Shown here: positions 47,601-54,829 of the stretch, piece by piece
How positions within the stretch are numbered: the first letter of the stretch is position 1
How the letters are laid out: the number at the start of each line of letters is the position of its first letter
Assembly: GCA_020633975.1 (NCBI GenBank)
Contig: JACKCR010000007.1
Span: 278,397 to 342,396, forward strand
Reading direction: 5' to 3'
DNA: 64,000 bases
DNA from: Candidatus Eiseniibacteriota bacterium
Lineage (GTDB): Bacteria; Eisenbacteria; RBG-16-71-46; CAIMUX01
Position numbers and translations under genes: made by a program
The notes under the pieces: generated by a model
What the model was told of the DNA's origin: nothing
Databases searched by the model: none
What the model saw: the letters and a program-made list of their open reading frames with translations, nothing else

Positions 47601-48983
47601 TGTTGCTTCCCCAACGGTTCGTGCCAGTTCGTCAACATGTTCGAGTGCGACGCTCTCGGAGGCACGTACTTCGGTGACGGAATCGCGTGCGACACGAACC
47701 CGTGTCCGCAGCCGCCGGACGGCGCCTGCTGCTTCATCGACGGCACCTGCCTCTTCGTCGACGCGTTCGAGTGCGACGACCTGGACGGCAACTACCTGGG
47801 CAACGACATTCCGTGTGACCCGAACCCGTGTCCACAGCCAGAGATCGGAGCGTGCTGCCTGCCCGATGGAGGATGCGAGGTACTCGCCGACTACGAGTGC
47901 GAGGATGTCGACGGCGCCTTCCTGGGCGACGGCAGCGTATGTGACGGCGCACTCTGTGGCCTCCCGTGCACCCCGCCGCTCACGCCTCCGTACTCGCCGG
48001 AACAGGGAACGCGGGGTCCCAATGCGAACGGCGCACTGGTCCTGCACTCGGATCCGGGCGTGGAGTACACCTTCGACCAGGATTCGTACTGCGGCGCGAC
48101 GACCCTGCTCACGTGCGGGGACGCACAGGTCTCCACCGATCGCAACTTCGAGTCGGTCGTGATGCACGTCTTCGCGGCCTTCCCTAGGGTCGCCTCCCCG
48201 CGAGTCGCTGGAGTCACGTTCGGTGTGTCCTACGCCGAGTGCTTCGTGCTCCAAGGATGGGGATCGTGTGGCGATTTCGAGCTCGCCAATGCGGATTGGC
48301 CGGCGGCCGGCGAGGGAACCGCGGTGACCTGGGGTAGCGCACAGTCGGGCGAGACGGTCGAGGTCTACTGGTTCGCCGGGTATGTCTACTCCTTCGACTC
48401 GACGACGTTCGACCTGATCCCCCACCCGACGCAGGGTGCGTTCTTCGCGGATGACGACGTTCCGCCGAACCTCGACCCGATCGCCGCCCTCGGCCGCTTC
48501 GGGTTCGGCGAGTCCGGCCTGCTTCCGTGTCCGTACGACGGATCGCCCGGAGCGTGCTGCCTCGCTGATGGATCGTGCGAGGTGTTGTTCCCAGAGGACT
48601 GCAATGCGAGCGGCGGGTCCTACCAAGGCGACGGAACGGTGTGCGATCCGAATCCGTGCTCGGGTGGGGTCGGCTCCGGCGCATGCTGCCTCCAGGACGG
48701 CAGCTGCCTCGTGCTGATATGGGACGATTGCGTGGCGTTCGGCGGCGATTATCAGGGTGACGACACCATCTGCGATCCGAACCCATGTCCACAACCGGTG
48801 GGCGCATGCTGCCACGAGTTCACGTGCACGATCCTGACGGAGATCGATTGCGAGGCCAGCGACGGGTTCTACGTGGGAGACGGGACGGACTGCGATCCGA
48901 ATCCGTGCTACCCGGTGCCGACGATCGAGTCGTCCTGGGGCAGGGTCAAGGAGACGTTCCGGGAGCTACTCCGTCGCAAGTAG
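44670..48983 (+). CDS. Giant exported Cys-rich modular repeat protein
   Basis: 1437 residues. A long polar N-region of about 45 residues, a repeat-built hydrophobic core and cleavage after PSAHA form the export signal. A beta-rich domain (about 85-278; MDVYVWDDDN) follows. Next are 18 units of about 38-42 residues of form GACC-x-DGSC...C...G-x-Y-x-GDGT-x-C-x-PNPCP, arranged as 7, 8 and 3. They are separated by two homologous modules of about 200 residues sharing PHPTQGA-x-FADD and ASPR-x-x-G-x-x-FGV. Each unit has six or seven Cys, probably disulphide-bonded. The C-terminus SSWGRVKETFRELLRRK is a basic amphipathic tail. ATG 44670 has GGAGG seven bases upstream. The family occurs in environmental FCB/PVC-type genomes with no known function; an adhesin or surface-fibre role is inference. 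Confidence 0.85.
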   Translation: MLRLPRTNTSPRTNSSTEMEPATTATTSTSARSRCARIERGAVVGTLRLDVLGLVTPVLGAFALGLLGLGLLGLVTPSAHAANPASSVGLGHGTVGSYQGEGGCGDLMMNGDGTYENGYTWQYGGVVPPYFGAFAECYPAVAPVCAVVLDLTQTGTQFGHLMDVYVWDDDNESPGAVSCVITNVDPGPVAFWPSLSRHVIEVPNCGAGSRVWVGYWGTWVDEINGWWIGADLDGYGGCPRSNIAPGIGYPTGWQNVSVVWGPTQSIGIGAMFGDGSIQGACCYPDGSCLVLSFTECDGSFIGTDTTCDPNPCPQAGICCLPDGSCILEYDDVCDSMAGQWFEGDSCAPNPCPEPEPGACCYPGGYCALVTVFGCEGGVYQGDGTACEPNPCVEGTFGACCYTDSGCVLRAEEDCTGDYLGDGTSCDPNPCPPLVQGACCFRDGTCQQLAEFECVIESGQFFTDEVCDPNPCVQPVAGACCLDDGSCVSSDQTSCAVAEGTFQGEGTACEPNPCPTPVPGACCLALGTCEFSDDVTCGALGGVFQGAESSCEPNPCPEPCVPFALNGRASATAPPPSSDPFGSNASRDGDGPNRGGTLVLHAESVLVLSEDPGAATCNLGTVPQCDDVVARADVETPIVIHALAMFPEAASPRLVGIAFGVDFPVCVELLDWQTCADFEIAEGSWPAPGSGTALAWSSAQTDLVVPVYAFEVQGFSAEPGEFGLIPHPTQGALFADDSVPSILDDIAGLGSFGFFRDGVTPCPTAQTPTGACCFSDGICEVLTFASCEEAGGVFIGVDVPCHPTPCPDGVSGACCFPSTGQCLQLNAYGCAAGGGTYLGDGSECEPNPCPENTSGACCFGDGSCHVVPRLDCVDADGLYVGDGTPCDPDPCPPAGACCLDSGTCAFIFQSYCTSLGGEFQGDGVDCEPGLCPLPGACCFPIGLCTIDVPSSCEDAGGTFQGPETTCEPNPCPQPADGACCFPNGSCQFVNMFECDALGGTYFGDGIACDTNPCPQPPDGACCFIDGTCLFVDAFECDDLDGNYLGNDIPCDPNPCPQPEIGACCLPDGGCEVLADYECEDVDGAFLGDGSVCDGALCGLPCTPPLTPPYSPEQGTRGPNANGALVLHSDPGVEYTFDQDSYCGATTLLTCGDAQVSTDRNFESVVMHVFAAFPRVASPRVAGVTFGVSYAECFVLQGWGSCGDFELANADWPAAGEGTAVTWGSAQSGETVEVYWFAGYVYSFDSTTFDLIPHPTQGAFFADDDVPPNLDPIAALGRFGFGESGLLPCPYDGSPGACCLADGSCEVLFPEDCNASGGSYQGDGTVCDPNPCSGGVGSGACCLQDGSCLVLIWDDCVAFGGDYQGDDTICDPNPCPQPVGACCHEFTCTILTEIDCEASDGFYVGDGTDCDPNPCYPVPTIESSWGRVKETFRELLRRK
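44821..44900 (+). repeat. Tandem duplications coding the signal-peptide core of the Cys-rich protein
   Basis: A 15-base unit, GGTTTGCTCGGACTC then GGCTTGCTCGGACTC, at 44862 and 44877 encodes GLLGL twice. A 20-base segment at 44821 recurs at 44881 with 18 of 20 identities, giving LGLVTP twice. All are in frame. Confidence 0.85.
45504..46347 (+). repeat. Cys-rich unit block 1 (seven units)
   Basis: Seven consecutive coding units of about 120 bases beginning GACC/GICC and ending C-x-PNPC. They are separated from block 2 by the first approximately 200-residue module (46348-46973). Confidence 0.9.
46974..47961 (+). repeat. Cys-rich unit block 2 (eight units)
   Basis: Eight units of the same pattern. 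The last two or three are most alike at DNA level (CCGAACCCGTGTCCACAGCC-type ends), suggesting recent duplication. The second large module (47962-48548) follows. Confidence 0.9.
48549..48917 (+). repeat. Cys-rich unit block 3 (three units)
   Basis: Three units, the last slightly shortened (GACCHEFTC), leading into the basic C-terminal tail. Confidence 0.9.
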
Positions 48984-48995
48984 GCGTTTGCGTTC

Positions 48996-49025
48996 GCGGC
49001 CGGCTCGACGGTTCGAGTCGGCCGC
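48996..49025 (+). terminator. Stem-loop at the 3' end of the Cys-rich gene
   Basis: GCGGCCGGCTCGA, loop CGGT, TCGAGTCGGCCGC (one G-T pair), 12 bases after the stop. No U-tract follows. Confidence 0.5.
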
Positions 49026-49161
49026 CGCCAAGCCGAGCTTGCGTCTGACAACCCCGAGGTTGGCAACCCGCCGAGAATGACACAGATACTGATATGTCGG
49101 ACGCAATGGGGCATGACGAACAGAACCTCACGCAGCGCAAATGTAGGGGAATCCCCCCGAT

Positions 49162-49179
49162 TCGGCTCGATCGAGCCGA
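49162..49179. promoter_or_regulatory. 18-bp perfect palindrome
   Basis: TCGGCTCGATCGAGCCGA is a candidate dimeric operator upstream of the micro-ORF/chalcone-isomerase-like transcript. A chance palindrome of this length is unlikely but possible. Confidence 0.35.
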
Positions 49180-49289
49180 TCAGCGTCGACCGGGAAACAT
49201 CCGGCCCTGCGGAACAACGGTTTCCCTAGCCAAGGTGAAGATGAGACACTAGACTTCTCAACCACTTGAAGACGGAGAGGAAGGATGCG

Positions 49290-49394
49290 ATGAGTGGGCG
49301 CGACCTTCCAGGCAGAACTCTGGCTTCGAGTGGCTCGGGCCGGCCAGTCTGGCCCGCACGTTCGGGGTACGGGGCTCGTACTCCGCACGCCTAG
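49290..49394 (+). CDS. 34-residue micro-ORF ending inside a terminator
   Basis: ATG preceded by GGAGAGGAAGG, with a frame of 34 codons rich in Arg/Gly/Ser (MSGRDLPGRT...), ending in TAG whose last two bases start the terminator stem at 49393. No hydrophobic segment. The stop-terminator junction resembles an attenuator leader or a short dedicated transcript ahead of the exported protein at 49461. Confidence 0.38.
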   Translation: MSGRDLPGRTLASSGSGRPVWPARSGYGARTPHA

Positions 49395-49429
49395 AGGGGG
49401 TGCCCGACGGGGTCACCCCCTCTTTCTTG
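49393..49429 (+). terminator. Intrinsic terminator between micro-ORF and 49461 gene
   Basis: AGAGGGGGTG (49393-49402) pairs with CACCCCCTCT (49414-49423), followed by TTCTTGGGTT. The stem is ten base pairs and the loop holds a further CCC/GGG pairing. It lies 32 bases before the next start codon. Confidence 0.7.
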
Positions 49430-49460
49430 GGTTCGAAACGGTCCCGCAGAGGTGTCCAGC

Positions 49461-50174
49461 ATGGTGAAGTCTCGAACGGCCGTACTCGCTACGCTCGCCG
49501 CCGCCCAGCTACTCGTACTTCCGGCTATCGGCGTTGCGCAAACGTCCGGAAGCGAGACATCGATGACACCTGCGTTGACCAAGATGTCTTCCGAAGTGTT
49601 CCTCGCGGGCCTCGCACCGACTCTGGGAAACGAGCCCGCCTCACGCCTCGAGATGAAGTTCGAAGTGACGTTCATGAAGATCGACGTCGCGCAGCTCGAA
49701 GCACGAGTGGCTCCCACCGTTTCCGCACTCATCGAACCACTCGTGCGCAACGGGCAGCGGGATGACGCGGCGAAGGCTCAGATCGCCGGATGGCTGATGG
49801 ATCCCTCGGCACCGATACTCCTCACCATGGAGTACCTGAGGGATGCGGACTACGGCAGGTTCCAGAAGGGTCTTCGGATCAGCATGGAGCAAGCTGCAGC
49901 GTCCGGAGCGATCACCGAAGACGAGGCCGAGAAGCTCACCGCGCAGCTGACGGAAGAAAGCGCTCCACTCGAAGAGTCGGGCGTCGCCAAAGGCGGCATC
50001 CTCGCGCACTACATCTCGGACGACACGGTGCGAACTATCTACCTCGAGCCCGATGGGACGATCCTCTTGGACCGGTCACGCGACGACGCCATTCTCGGAC
50101 GAGCTCTCCGCGCGTCCTGGTTCGGCGAGAAGTCACGCTTCCGGGACAAGCTGCTCCGCTCTCTCTTCGAGTAA
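49461..50174 (+). CDS. Exported chalcone-isomerase-like protein
   Basis: 237 residues. The signal peptide ends near GVAQ (about residue 26). The mature protein has the bacterial chalcone-isomerase-like pattern: LLTMEYLRDADYGRFQKGLR, a central helical region, then RTIYLEPDGTILLDRS and ALRASWFGEKS near the C-terminus. Bacterial periplasmic members are not known to be isomerases; the fold probably binds a hydrophobic ligand. ATG 49461 has AGAGGTG upstream; GTG 49452 is the alternative. Confidence 0.65.
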   Translation: MVKSRTAVLATLAAAQLLVLPAIGVAQTSGSETSMTPALTKMSSEVFLAGLAPTLGNEPASRLEMKFEVTFMKIDVAQLEARVAPTVSALIEPLVRNGQRDDAAKAQIAGWLMDPSAPILLTMEYLRDADYGRFQKGLRISMEQAAASGAITEDEAEKLTAQLTEESAPLEESGVAKGGILAHYISDDTVRTIYLEPDGTILLDRSRDDAILGRALRASWFGEKSRFRDKLLRSLFE

Positions 50175-50298
50175 ATCGAAACCGTTCCGCGTTGCATCGC
50201 GTCATTCGAGTGATCGTTCGGCGACTCGGCACCGCTCCATCCCTTTCGGGGCGAGGGGGCGCGTGGCCGGTGCCTGAGCCCCTCCCCGCCGGAGCGGC

Positions 50299-51549
50299 TC
50301 ATCCCTCGAGTCGGAGAGCAGGCTTCCGAAGAAGCTCTTCGCCGAGAGAAACCGTGGCAATCAGCTCCGCGATCCTCGCGGACGCGTGTCCATCGCCGTA
50401 CGGATTCTCCAAGCCGATCAGCCCTTCGCGGAACGATGGAGTCAGGGCGCGGTCGATCGCGGACCGAATCGCCTCGGTCTCCGCCGGCACATCGATCACG
50501 TTTGCCGCGCGCTCCCGCCCCTTCTGTCGGTCTCCAATGTTGACGGCCGGAAGCCGAAGTGAGGGAGTCTCCATGAGTCCGCTGCTCGAGTTGCCGACGT
50601 GGAGATCGACGAGACGGAGCAAACTCCAGTAAGGAATCGGCTCGAGGTTCACGTGGACATGCACGTTCCGTCCGTCCGTCCCACGCCCCGACACGCCGCG
50701 CCGCGACTGCTCGAATGCGCGCGTCCGTTCGATGATGATGCGGCTACCCGCATCTGCGTTGGGAAAGCAGAACACGAGCGGCCGATCGACTTCGGACAGG
50801 GCTGCGAAGAGTTCGTCCACCCCGGTCGTCGTGTCCCTCTGCAACGTCACCGGGTGGTACCCCACGACGATCGTTCCGGGCTCGACGACGTGTCCCAAGC
50901 GCTCCTCGAGTGGCCCCTTCTCCAGGAGGTCGGACCGAACGAGATGATCGAGCGACGGGGCACCGACTCGATGGACTCGCCACGGCTCCTCTCCCATGGC
51001 GATCACCCGTCGGCGCGCCAACTCCGTCGGCGTCAGGTGGAGATGGCTCATCATGGTGAGCGCGTTTCGCACCGCATGATCGATCGCGCCCTCACTCGCC
51101 TCTCCCCCCTCGATGTGGACGAGCGGGATCCGAAGGGCGAGTGCGACGGAGGCAGGAGCCAGCATCTCGTACCGATCGGCGATGACCAGCACGAGGTCCG
51201 GCCGCTCCCGACCGAGGATGTCGGCAAGGCTCTGCGTGGCGACTCCGATCGACTTGGCCATCCCGACATCCGAATCCGAGCTGAGCAAGCTCTCCACCCG
51301 GTAGTCGACCCGGAATCCATCGCCTTCGATGGCATCCACAGTCGTCCCGAACTCCGGCGAGAGGTGCGGACCGATCGCGATGAGGAGGACTTCGAGATCC
51401 TCCCGAGACTCCATCTCGCGCAACGGCCAGTAGAGGTGGCTGTAGTCCGCACGCGACGACGTGATCACGGCAACGCGACGCTTCGCGCGACGCGAGGAAG
51501 CGCGAGAAGGAAGCGATCCGTGAGGGGACGATGGCTGACGGGTCGACAA
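50299..51549 (-). CDS. UDP-N-acetylglucosamine 2-epimerase (hydrolysing), NeuC type
   Basis: 416 residues. Hydrolysing 2-epimerases convert NDP-GlcNAc to ManNAc (or diacetyl analogues) for sialic/legionaminic-type sugars. It has VITSSRADYSHLYWPLREM (NeuC start), VIADRYEMLAPA, IHIEGGE-type VHIEGGEASEGAIDHAVR and HVGNSSSGLMETPSL. I chose TTG 51549 because GGAGGACC lies just upstream and it gives family length; the frame remains open to 51654. No neuA/neuB or other nonulosonate genes are nearby. Confidence 0.85.
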   Translation of the reverse strand: MSTRQPSSPHGSLPSRASSRRAKRRVAVITSSRADYSHLYWPLREMESREDLEVLLIAIGPHLSPEFGTTVDAIEGDGFRVDYRVESLLSSDSDVGMAKSIGVATQSLADILGRERPDLVLVIADRYEMLAPASVALALRIPLVHIEGGEASEGAIDHAVRNALTMMSHLHLTPTELARRRVIAMGEEPWRVHRVGAPSLDHLVRSDLLEKGPLEERLGHVVEPGTIVVGYHPVTLQRDTTTGVDELFAALSEVDRPLVFCFPNADAGSRIIIERTRAFEQSRRGVSGRGTDGRNVHVHVNLEPIPYWSLLRLVDLHVGNSSSGLMETPSLRLPAVNIGDRQKGRERAANVIDVPAETEAIRSAIDRALTPSFREGLIGLENPYGDGHASARIAELIATVSLGEELLRKPALRLEG

Positions 51550-51616
51550 GAAGCGGTCCTCCAGATGAGCTTGGCGCGTGGTGCTCGAACGACGGCTCGA
51601 ATCCCGACATTCTAAC

Positions 51617-51645
51617 CTGACCCGCGGCTCACGGTTCGCTAGACT
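51617..51645 (+). promoter_or_regulatory. Candidate promoter of the methyltransferase gene (leaderless)
   Basis: CTGACC at 51617-51622 and TAGACT at 51640-51645 with a 17-base spacer. The start of transcription would fall at about 51652, at the ATG (51653), and no Shine-Dalgarno motif is present. Confidence 0.4.
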
Positions 51646-51652
51646 CCCAGCC

Positions 51653-52516
51653 ATGTTCGAGGAGTGGGCCAGCCTCTACGACTCGGTGTACGCCGCCAAG
51701 GGCAAGGACTACGCAGCCGAGGCCGAGTACCTCCAGCGTTGGATGGCGCCGACGCCGTCGGTTCACGTGAGTGCCCAGACTACGTCAGATCGCGCTCGAG
51801 GCGAGCTCCCGACGGCCCGAAGAGCTCTCGGCGATGTCACCGTGGGCCAGCGCGAGCGCGGATGGGGACACACCCACCTCATCCCGGGTGTCGCAGAACC
51901 CGATCTTCCCGCGTTGCTCGACGTCGCTTGCGGAACGGGAGAACACCTCGCCCAACTCAGCAGAGAGTTCCAGCTCTTCGGGGTCGACTCGAGCCCGGAG
52001 ATGCTCTCGGTCGCGCGTCACAAGCTCCCGGGTGCGAGTCTCTTTCTCTCGGACATGACGAGCTTCGAGCTCGGCCGCACCTTTAGCGTGGTCACTTGCC
52101 TCTTCTCCTCGATCGGGTACCTCCGGAGCGTATCGATGCTCGAACGAGCCGTGGAGAGGATGTCGTCCCACCTCGCCGAAGACGGCGTCTTGCTGATCGA
52201 GCCGCCTATCCCACCAGAACGCCTCGATCCTCCCGAGACGATCAGCCTCAGGTTCCGGCACGGAAGCGCCCAGTGGGAGCGCGAAGCCAGCGCACGGACC
52301 GAAGGCGAGCTCCTCCACATCCGCTTCACCTACCGCGTCGTGGGAGACGAGCCCTCTTCCGCCGACGTCGCGCCCACCGAAATCGTGGACAACCAGACGA
52401 TCCGTCTCTTCTCCGGACACCAGATCGCCACCGCTATGGAGAGGGCCGGCCTAGAGGTCGAACACGATTCGCGCGGACCGACCGGCCTCGGCCTGTGGAT
52501 TGGCCGTAAGCCCTGA
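51653..52516 (+). CDS. Class I SAM-dependent methyltransferase
   Basis: 287 residues. MFEEWASLYDSVYAAKGKDY is like the DesVI/TylM1 group and other small-molecule N-methyltransferases. Motif I is LLDVACGTGEHLAQL, the acidic residue GVDSSPEML, and motif III/IV FLSDMTSFELGRTFSVVTCL. An insertion of about 50 residues (MAPTPSVHVSAQTTSDRAR onward) separates the N-terminal helix from motif I. The substrate is unknown; a sugar amine or protein are both possible. It is divergent from the epimerase gene, sharing the spacer. Confidence 0.85.
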   Translation: MFEEWASLYDSVYAAKGKDYAAEAEYLQRWMAPTPSVHVSAQTTSDRARGELPTARRALGDVTVGQRERGWGHTHLIPGVAEPDLPALLDVACGTGEHLAQLSREFQLFGVDSSPEMLSVARHKLPGASLFLSDMTSFELGRTFSVVTCLFSSIGYLRSVSMLERAVERMSSHLAEDGVLLIEPPIPPERLDPPETISLRFRHGSAQWEREASARTEGELLHIRFTYRVVGDEPSSADVAPTEIVDNQTIRLFSGHQIATAMERAGLEVEHDSRGPTGLGLWIGRKP

Positions 52517-52557
52517 GCGCATGGATGGTGGGTGCCGGATCGGCGCCGCGAAGGATC

Positions 52558-53811
52558 TCAGGACGCTGAGTCGCCTCCCGCCAGGATCTCCACCTTCGAG
52601 CCGTCCTTGAGACCAGCCTGGCCGGCAACGACCAAGGTGTCTCCTGGCGCAAAGCCCTCCGCCGGCTCCACCCAGTCTCGATCCGCCAGAATCGGGGCGA
52701 CGAGGATGCGAGTGGCCTTCCCTCCGGCTGCCGTGAACGCGTAGGCCCGATCTTCGTCGTAGACGAGGGCCCGCTTCGGGAGGAGAACGACGTCCTCGTG
52801 GACCGAGGTGACGATGTCGACGTCGACGAACATTCCGGGGAGCAGCCCCGGCTGCTCACCGACCGCCACTGTGACCTTCACCGTCCCGCTCTTCGGATCC
52901 ACGATCGGGGCGACACGGTCCACCTTCGCCTGGAACTCCCTGTCCCCGGCGGCTTCGGCGGAGACACGTGCCGTTTGGCCGGGACGTATCCCTGCGACCT
53001 GCCCTTCCGGGACGTAGACGCGCGCCACCAGCGACTCGAAGTCGACGATCTCGAAGAGCTGTTGCCCCAATCCGATCTGATCGCCGATCTTCACGAACCG
53101 CTGTGTGATCGTCCCGCCGATCGGAGCACGCACTTCGGTGTACCCCAGCTCTCTCCGCGCGTCGTCCAGAGTGATCCGAGCCCGGTCGTACTCGTGCTGC
53201 GCGTCGTTCAGCGCCCGCTCCGCAGCGAGATTCTGCTCGAACAAGCGCTTCTGTCGGTCGAGCTCCCGTTCCGCTTGGTCGTAGCTCACTTGGGCCTTGG
53301 CCAAGTTGCTCCGTTGCTCGTCATTCTCGAGGCGGAGAAGCACCTTCCCCTTCTGGACGACGTCGCCCTCCTCGACGAAGAGCTGACGCACCTGCCGGGC
53401 GGCCTCGGCGATCACGATCACCTGGGCCTCAGCCTCGAGGTTCGTCGCAGACCGAACGACCGACTCGATCCGTCCCCGTCCGACGAGAGTCACTTCGATC
53501 GGAAGCGCTTCGTCCTCGGCAGCCTCCTCGCTCCCTTTCGACTTGGACTTTCGATCACGGGCTCGCTCCGACGTCTCGGCGCCGTTCCCCTTGTCTCCGG
53601 AGTTCGCGGCCGAAACCGTGCCCGTTTTCTCCGCCGACGACGAATCCGCAGCAGCGGTTTCGCTACCGTCACCCGAACCATCCCCGGAACGTCCACAGGC
53701 AGGAAGGCCGCCAAGCGCGATCGCGAGGAGGATCGAGACGACGGTTCGGGAAAGGAAAGTCCGACGATCAGGCAACGGAACAGATAGGGCTGGGGTGCCA
53801 CGCAGGCTCAC
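52558..53811 (-). CDS. RND/HlyD-type efflux periplasmic adaptor lipoprotein
   Basis: 417 residues. Lipobox LPAC and a highly charged linker rich in Ser/Gly/Lys/Glu precede the adaptor fold. A beta-barrel/lipoyl half-motif (EAEAQVIVIAEAARQVRQLF) leads into a coiled-coil hairpin (about 175-220; QVSYDQAERELDRQKRLFEQ), the second lipoyl half with YTEVRAPIGGTITQRFV, and a membrane-proximal domain with LLPKRALV. It bridges an inner-membrane pump and TolC. No pump gene adjoins it; the TolC gene at 62160 is 8 kb away. The GTG at 53811 has AGGAGGT 6 bases upstream. Confidence 0.9.
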   Translation of the reverse strand: MSLRGTPALSVPLPDRRTFLSRTVVSILLAIALGGLPACGRSGDGSGDGSETAAADSSSAEKTGTVSAANSGDKGNGAETSERARDRKSKSKGSEEAAEDEALPIEVTLVGRGRIESVVRSATNLEAEAQVIVIAEAARQVRQLFVEEGDVVQKGKVLLRLENDEQRSNLAKAQVSYDQAERELDRQKRLFEQNLAAERALNDAQHEYDRARITLDDARRELGYTEVRAPIGGTITQRFVKIGDQIGLGQQLFEIVDFESLVARVYVPEGQVAGIRPGQTARVSAEAAGDREFQAKVDRVAPIVDPKSGTVKVTVAVGEQPGLLPGMFVDVDIVTSVHEDVVLLPKRALVYDEDRAYAFTAAGGKATRILVAPILADRDWVEPAEGFAPGDTLVVAGQAGLKDGSKVEILAGGDSAS

Positions 53812-53917
53812 TTCGGGACCTCCTTGACCGAGCGTACTCGGATGACGTTCCTCGAAAGCACTGGAGGTCGAGGATAGCGTCTCCTACTCTGACCGGCCAG
53901 GGAGGGAAGACGGAATC

Positions 53918-54817
53918 GTGGATCCAACCTCGAGGATGGTTCTCGGATCGGTCGTCCCCGCATTCGGACTGATCGCGCTCTCCTTTGCCTTCTCCCGACG
54001 GTTCCGACCCGACCTGTCGACGATGCTCCGCATGACAGCGCAGCTGTTCATCCCCTGCCTCATCTTCAGCTCCGTCCTCCAAGCCGAGGTCGAAGCCGAC
54101 AAGGTGCGCGACGCGGTCCTCGCCACCCTCACCCAGATCGGATGCGGCCTCACGGTCGGCGGGCTCGGCGTCTGGCTCCTCTCGAAGAGATTCGCCACCT
54201 GGCGCGACAAGCGGGAGCTGCTCCTCCCGATCGCGTTCGTGAACTCGGCGAACCTTCCGTTCCCGATCGTCGTGGCCAACTTCGGAACCGAGGGGCTGTC
54301 CTACGCCGTGGTCTGCTTCCTGGTCACGAACTTCATGGTGTTCACGGTGGGCACCACGCTCCTCCAGGGAGGACGGAAGTGGAAGAACGCGTTCAAGGAG
54401 CCGGTTCTCGCCGTGACCTTCTGCGCATTCGCCCTCCGGTTTGCGGGCGTCCATCTCCCGCCCGAAGTCTTGGGCATCCCCAAGCTCGCCGGGCAGGCCG
54501 CCGTCCCTCTCATGCTGGTGCTGTTCGGAGACGCCCTGGCGCGGACCCGGATGACCCGTCCGGCGGTGACGGCAGGGGCGGTTCTGCTGAGGTACGCCTC
54601 TGGAGCGCTCGCGCTCTGGTTGACGCTGACGCTACTCCGCCCGGAGGGAATGCTCCGCTCCGTCCTGACGCTCTACGCCTTGCTGCCGTCTGCGGTGGTC
54701 AATGTGGTCCTGACCCAACGTGCGGATCGGGATGCGGCAGCGGTGGCGAGCGCGATCCTGGGCACGACCGTGGTCGCCCTGTTCCTCATTCCGTGGATCT
54801 TGAGCATGGCGCACTGA
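53918..54817 (+). CDS. AEC-family (auxin efflux carrier-like) permease
   Basis: A 299-residue inner-membrane protein with ten predicted helices in two halves. It shows the AEC pattern: LFIPCLIFSSVL, then LPIAFVNSANLPFPIVVANFG (matching the Asn-Gly/Asn-Pro crossover region) and AVPLMLVLFGDAL. Bacterial members export or take up small organic acids. The GTG at 53918 follows GGGAAGACGG. It is convergent with the gene at 54830. Confidence 0.88.
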   Translation: MDPTSRMVLGSVVPAFGLIALSFAFSRRFRPDLSTMLRMTAQLFIPCLIFSSVLQAEVEADKVRDAVLATLTQIGCGLTVGGLGVWLLSKRFATWRDKRELLLPIAFVNSANLPFPIVVANFGTEGLSYAVVCFLVTNFMVFTVGTTLLQGGRKWKNAFKEPVLAVTFCAFALRFAGVHLPPEVLGIPKLAGQAAVPLMLVLFGDALARTRMTRPAVTAGAVLLRYASGALALWLTLTLLRPEGMLRSVLTLYALLPSAVVNVVLTQRADRDAAAVASAILGTTVVALFLIPWILSMAH

Positions 54818-54829
54818 CGCCCGCAACCC

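Larger units (their letters stand above)
48984..49289. other. Intergenic region after the Cys-rich gene
   Basis: It contains a 13-bp stem-loop right after the stop (48996-49025) and an 18-bp perfect palindrome (49162-49179). A -10-like TAGACT occurs at 49250 before the micro-ORF. No longer gene is supported. Confidence 0.5.

Noticed and set aside
46812-48815. A 667-residue open frame opposite the Cys-rich repeats
   Set aside because: It mirrors the repeated coding units and has no export signal or family match.
48996-49025. tRNA T-arm (GGTTCGAGTC)
   Set aside because: The stem pairs as a simple 13-bp hairpin and no acceptor, D or anticodon arms can be drawn.
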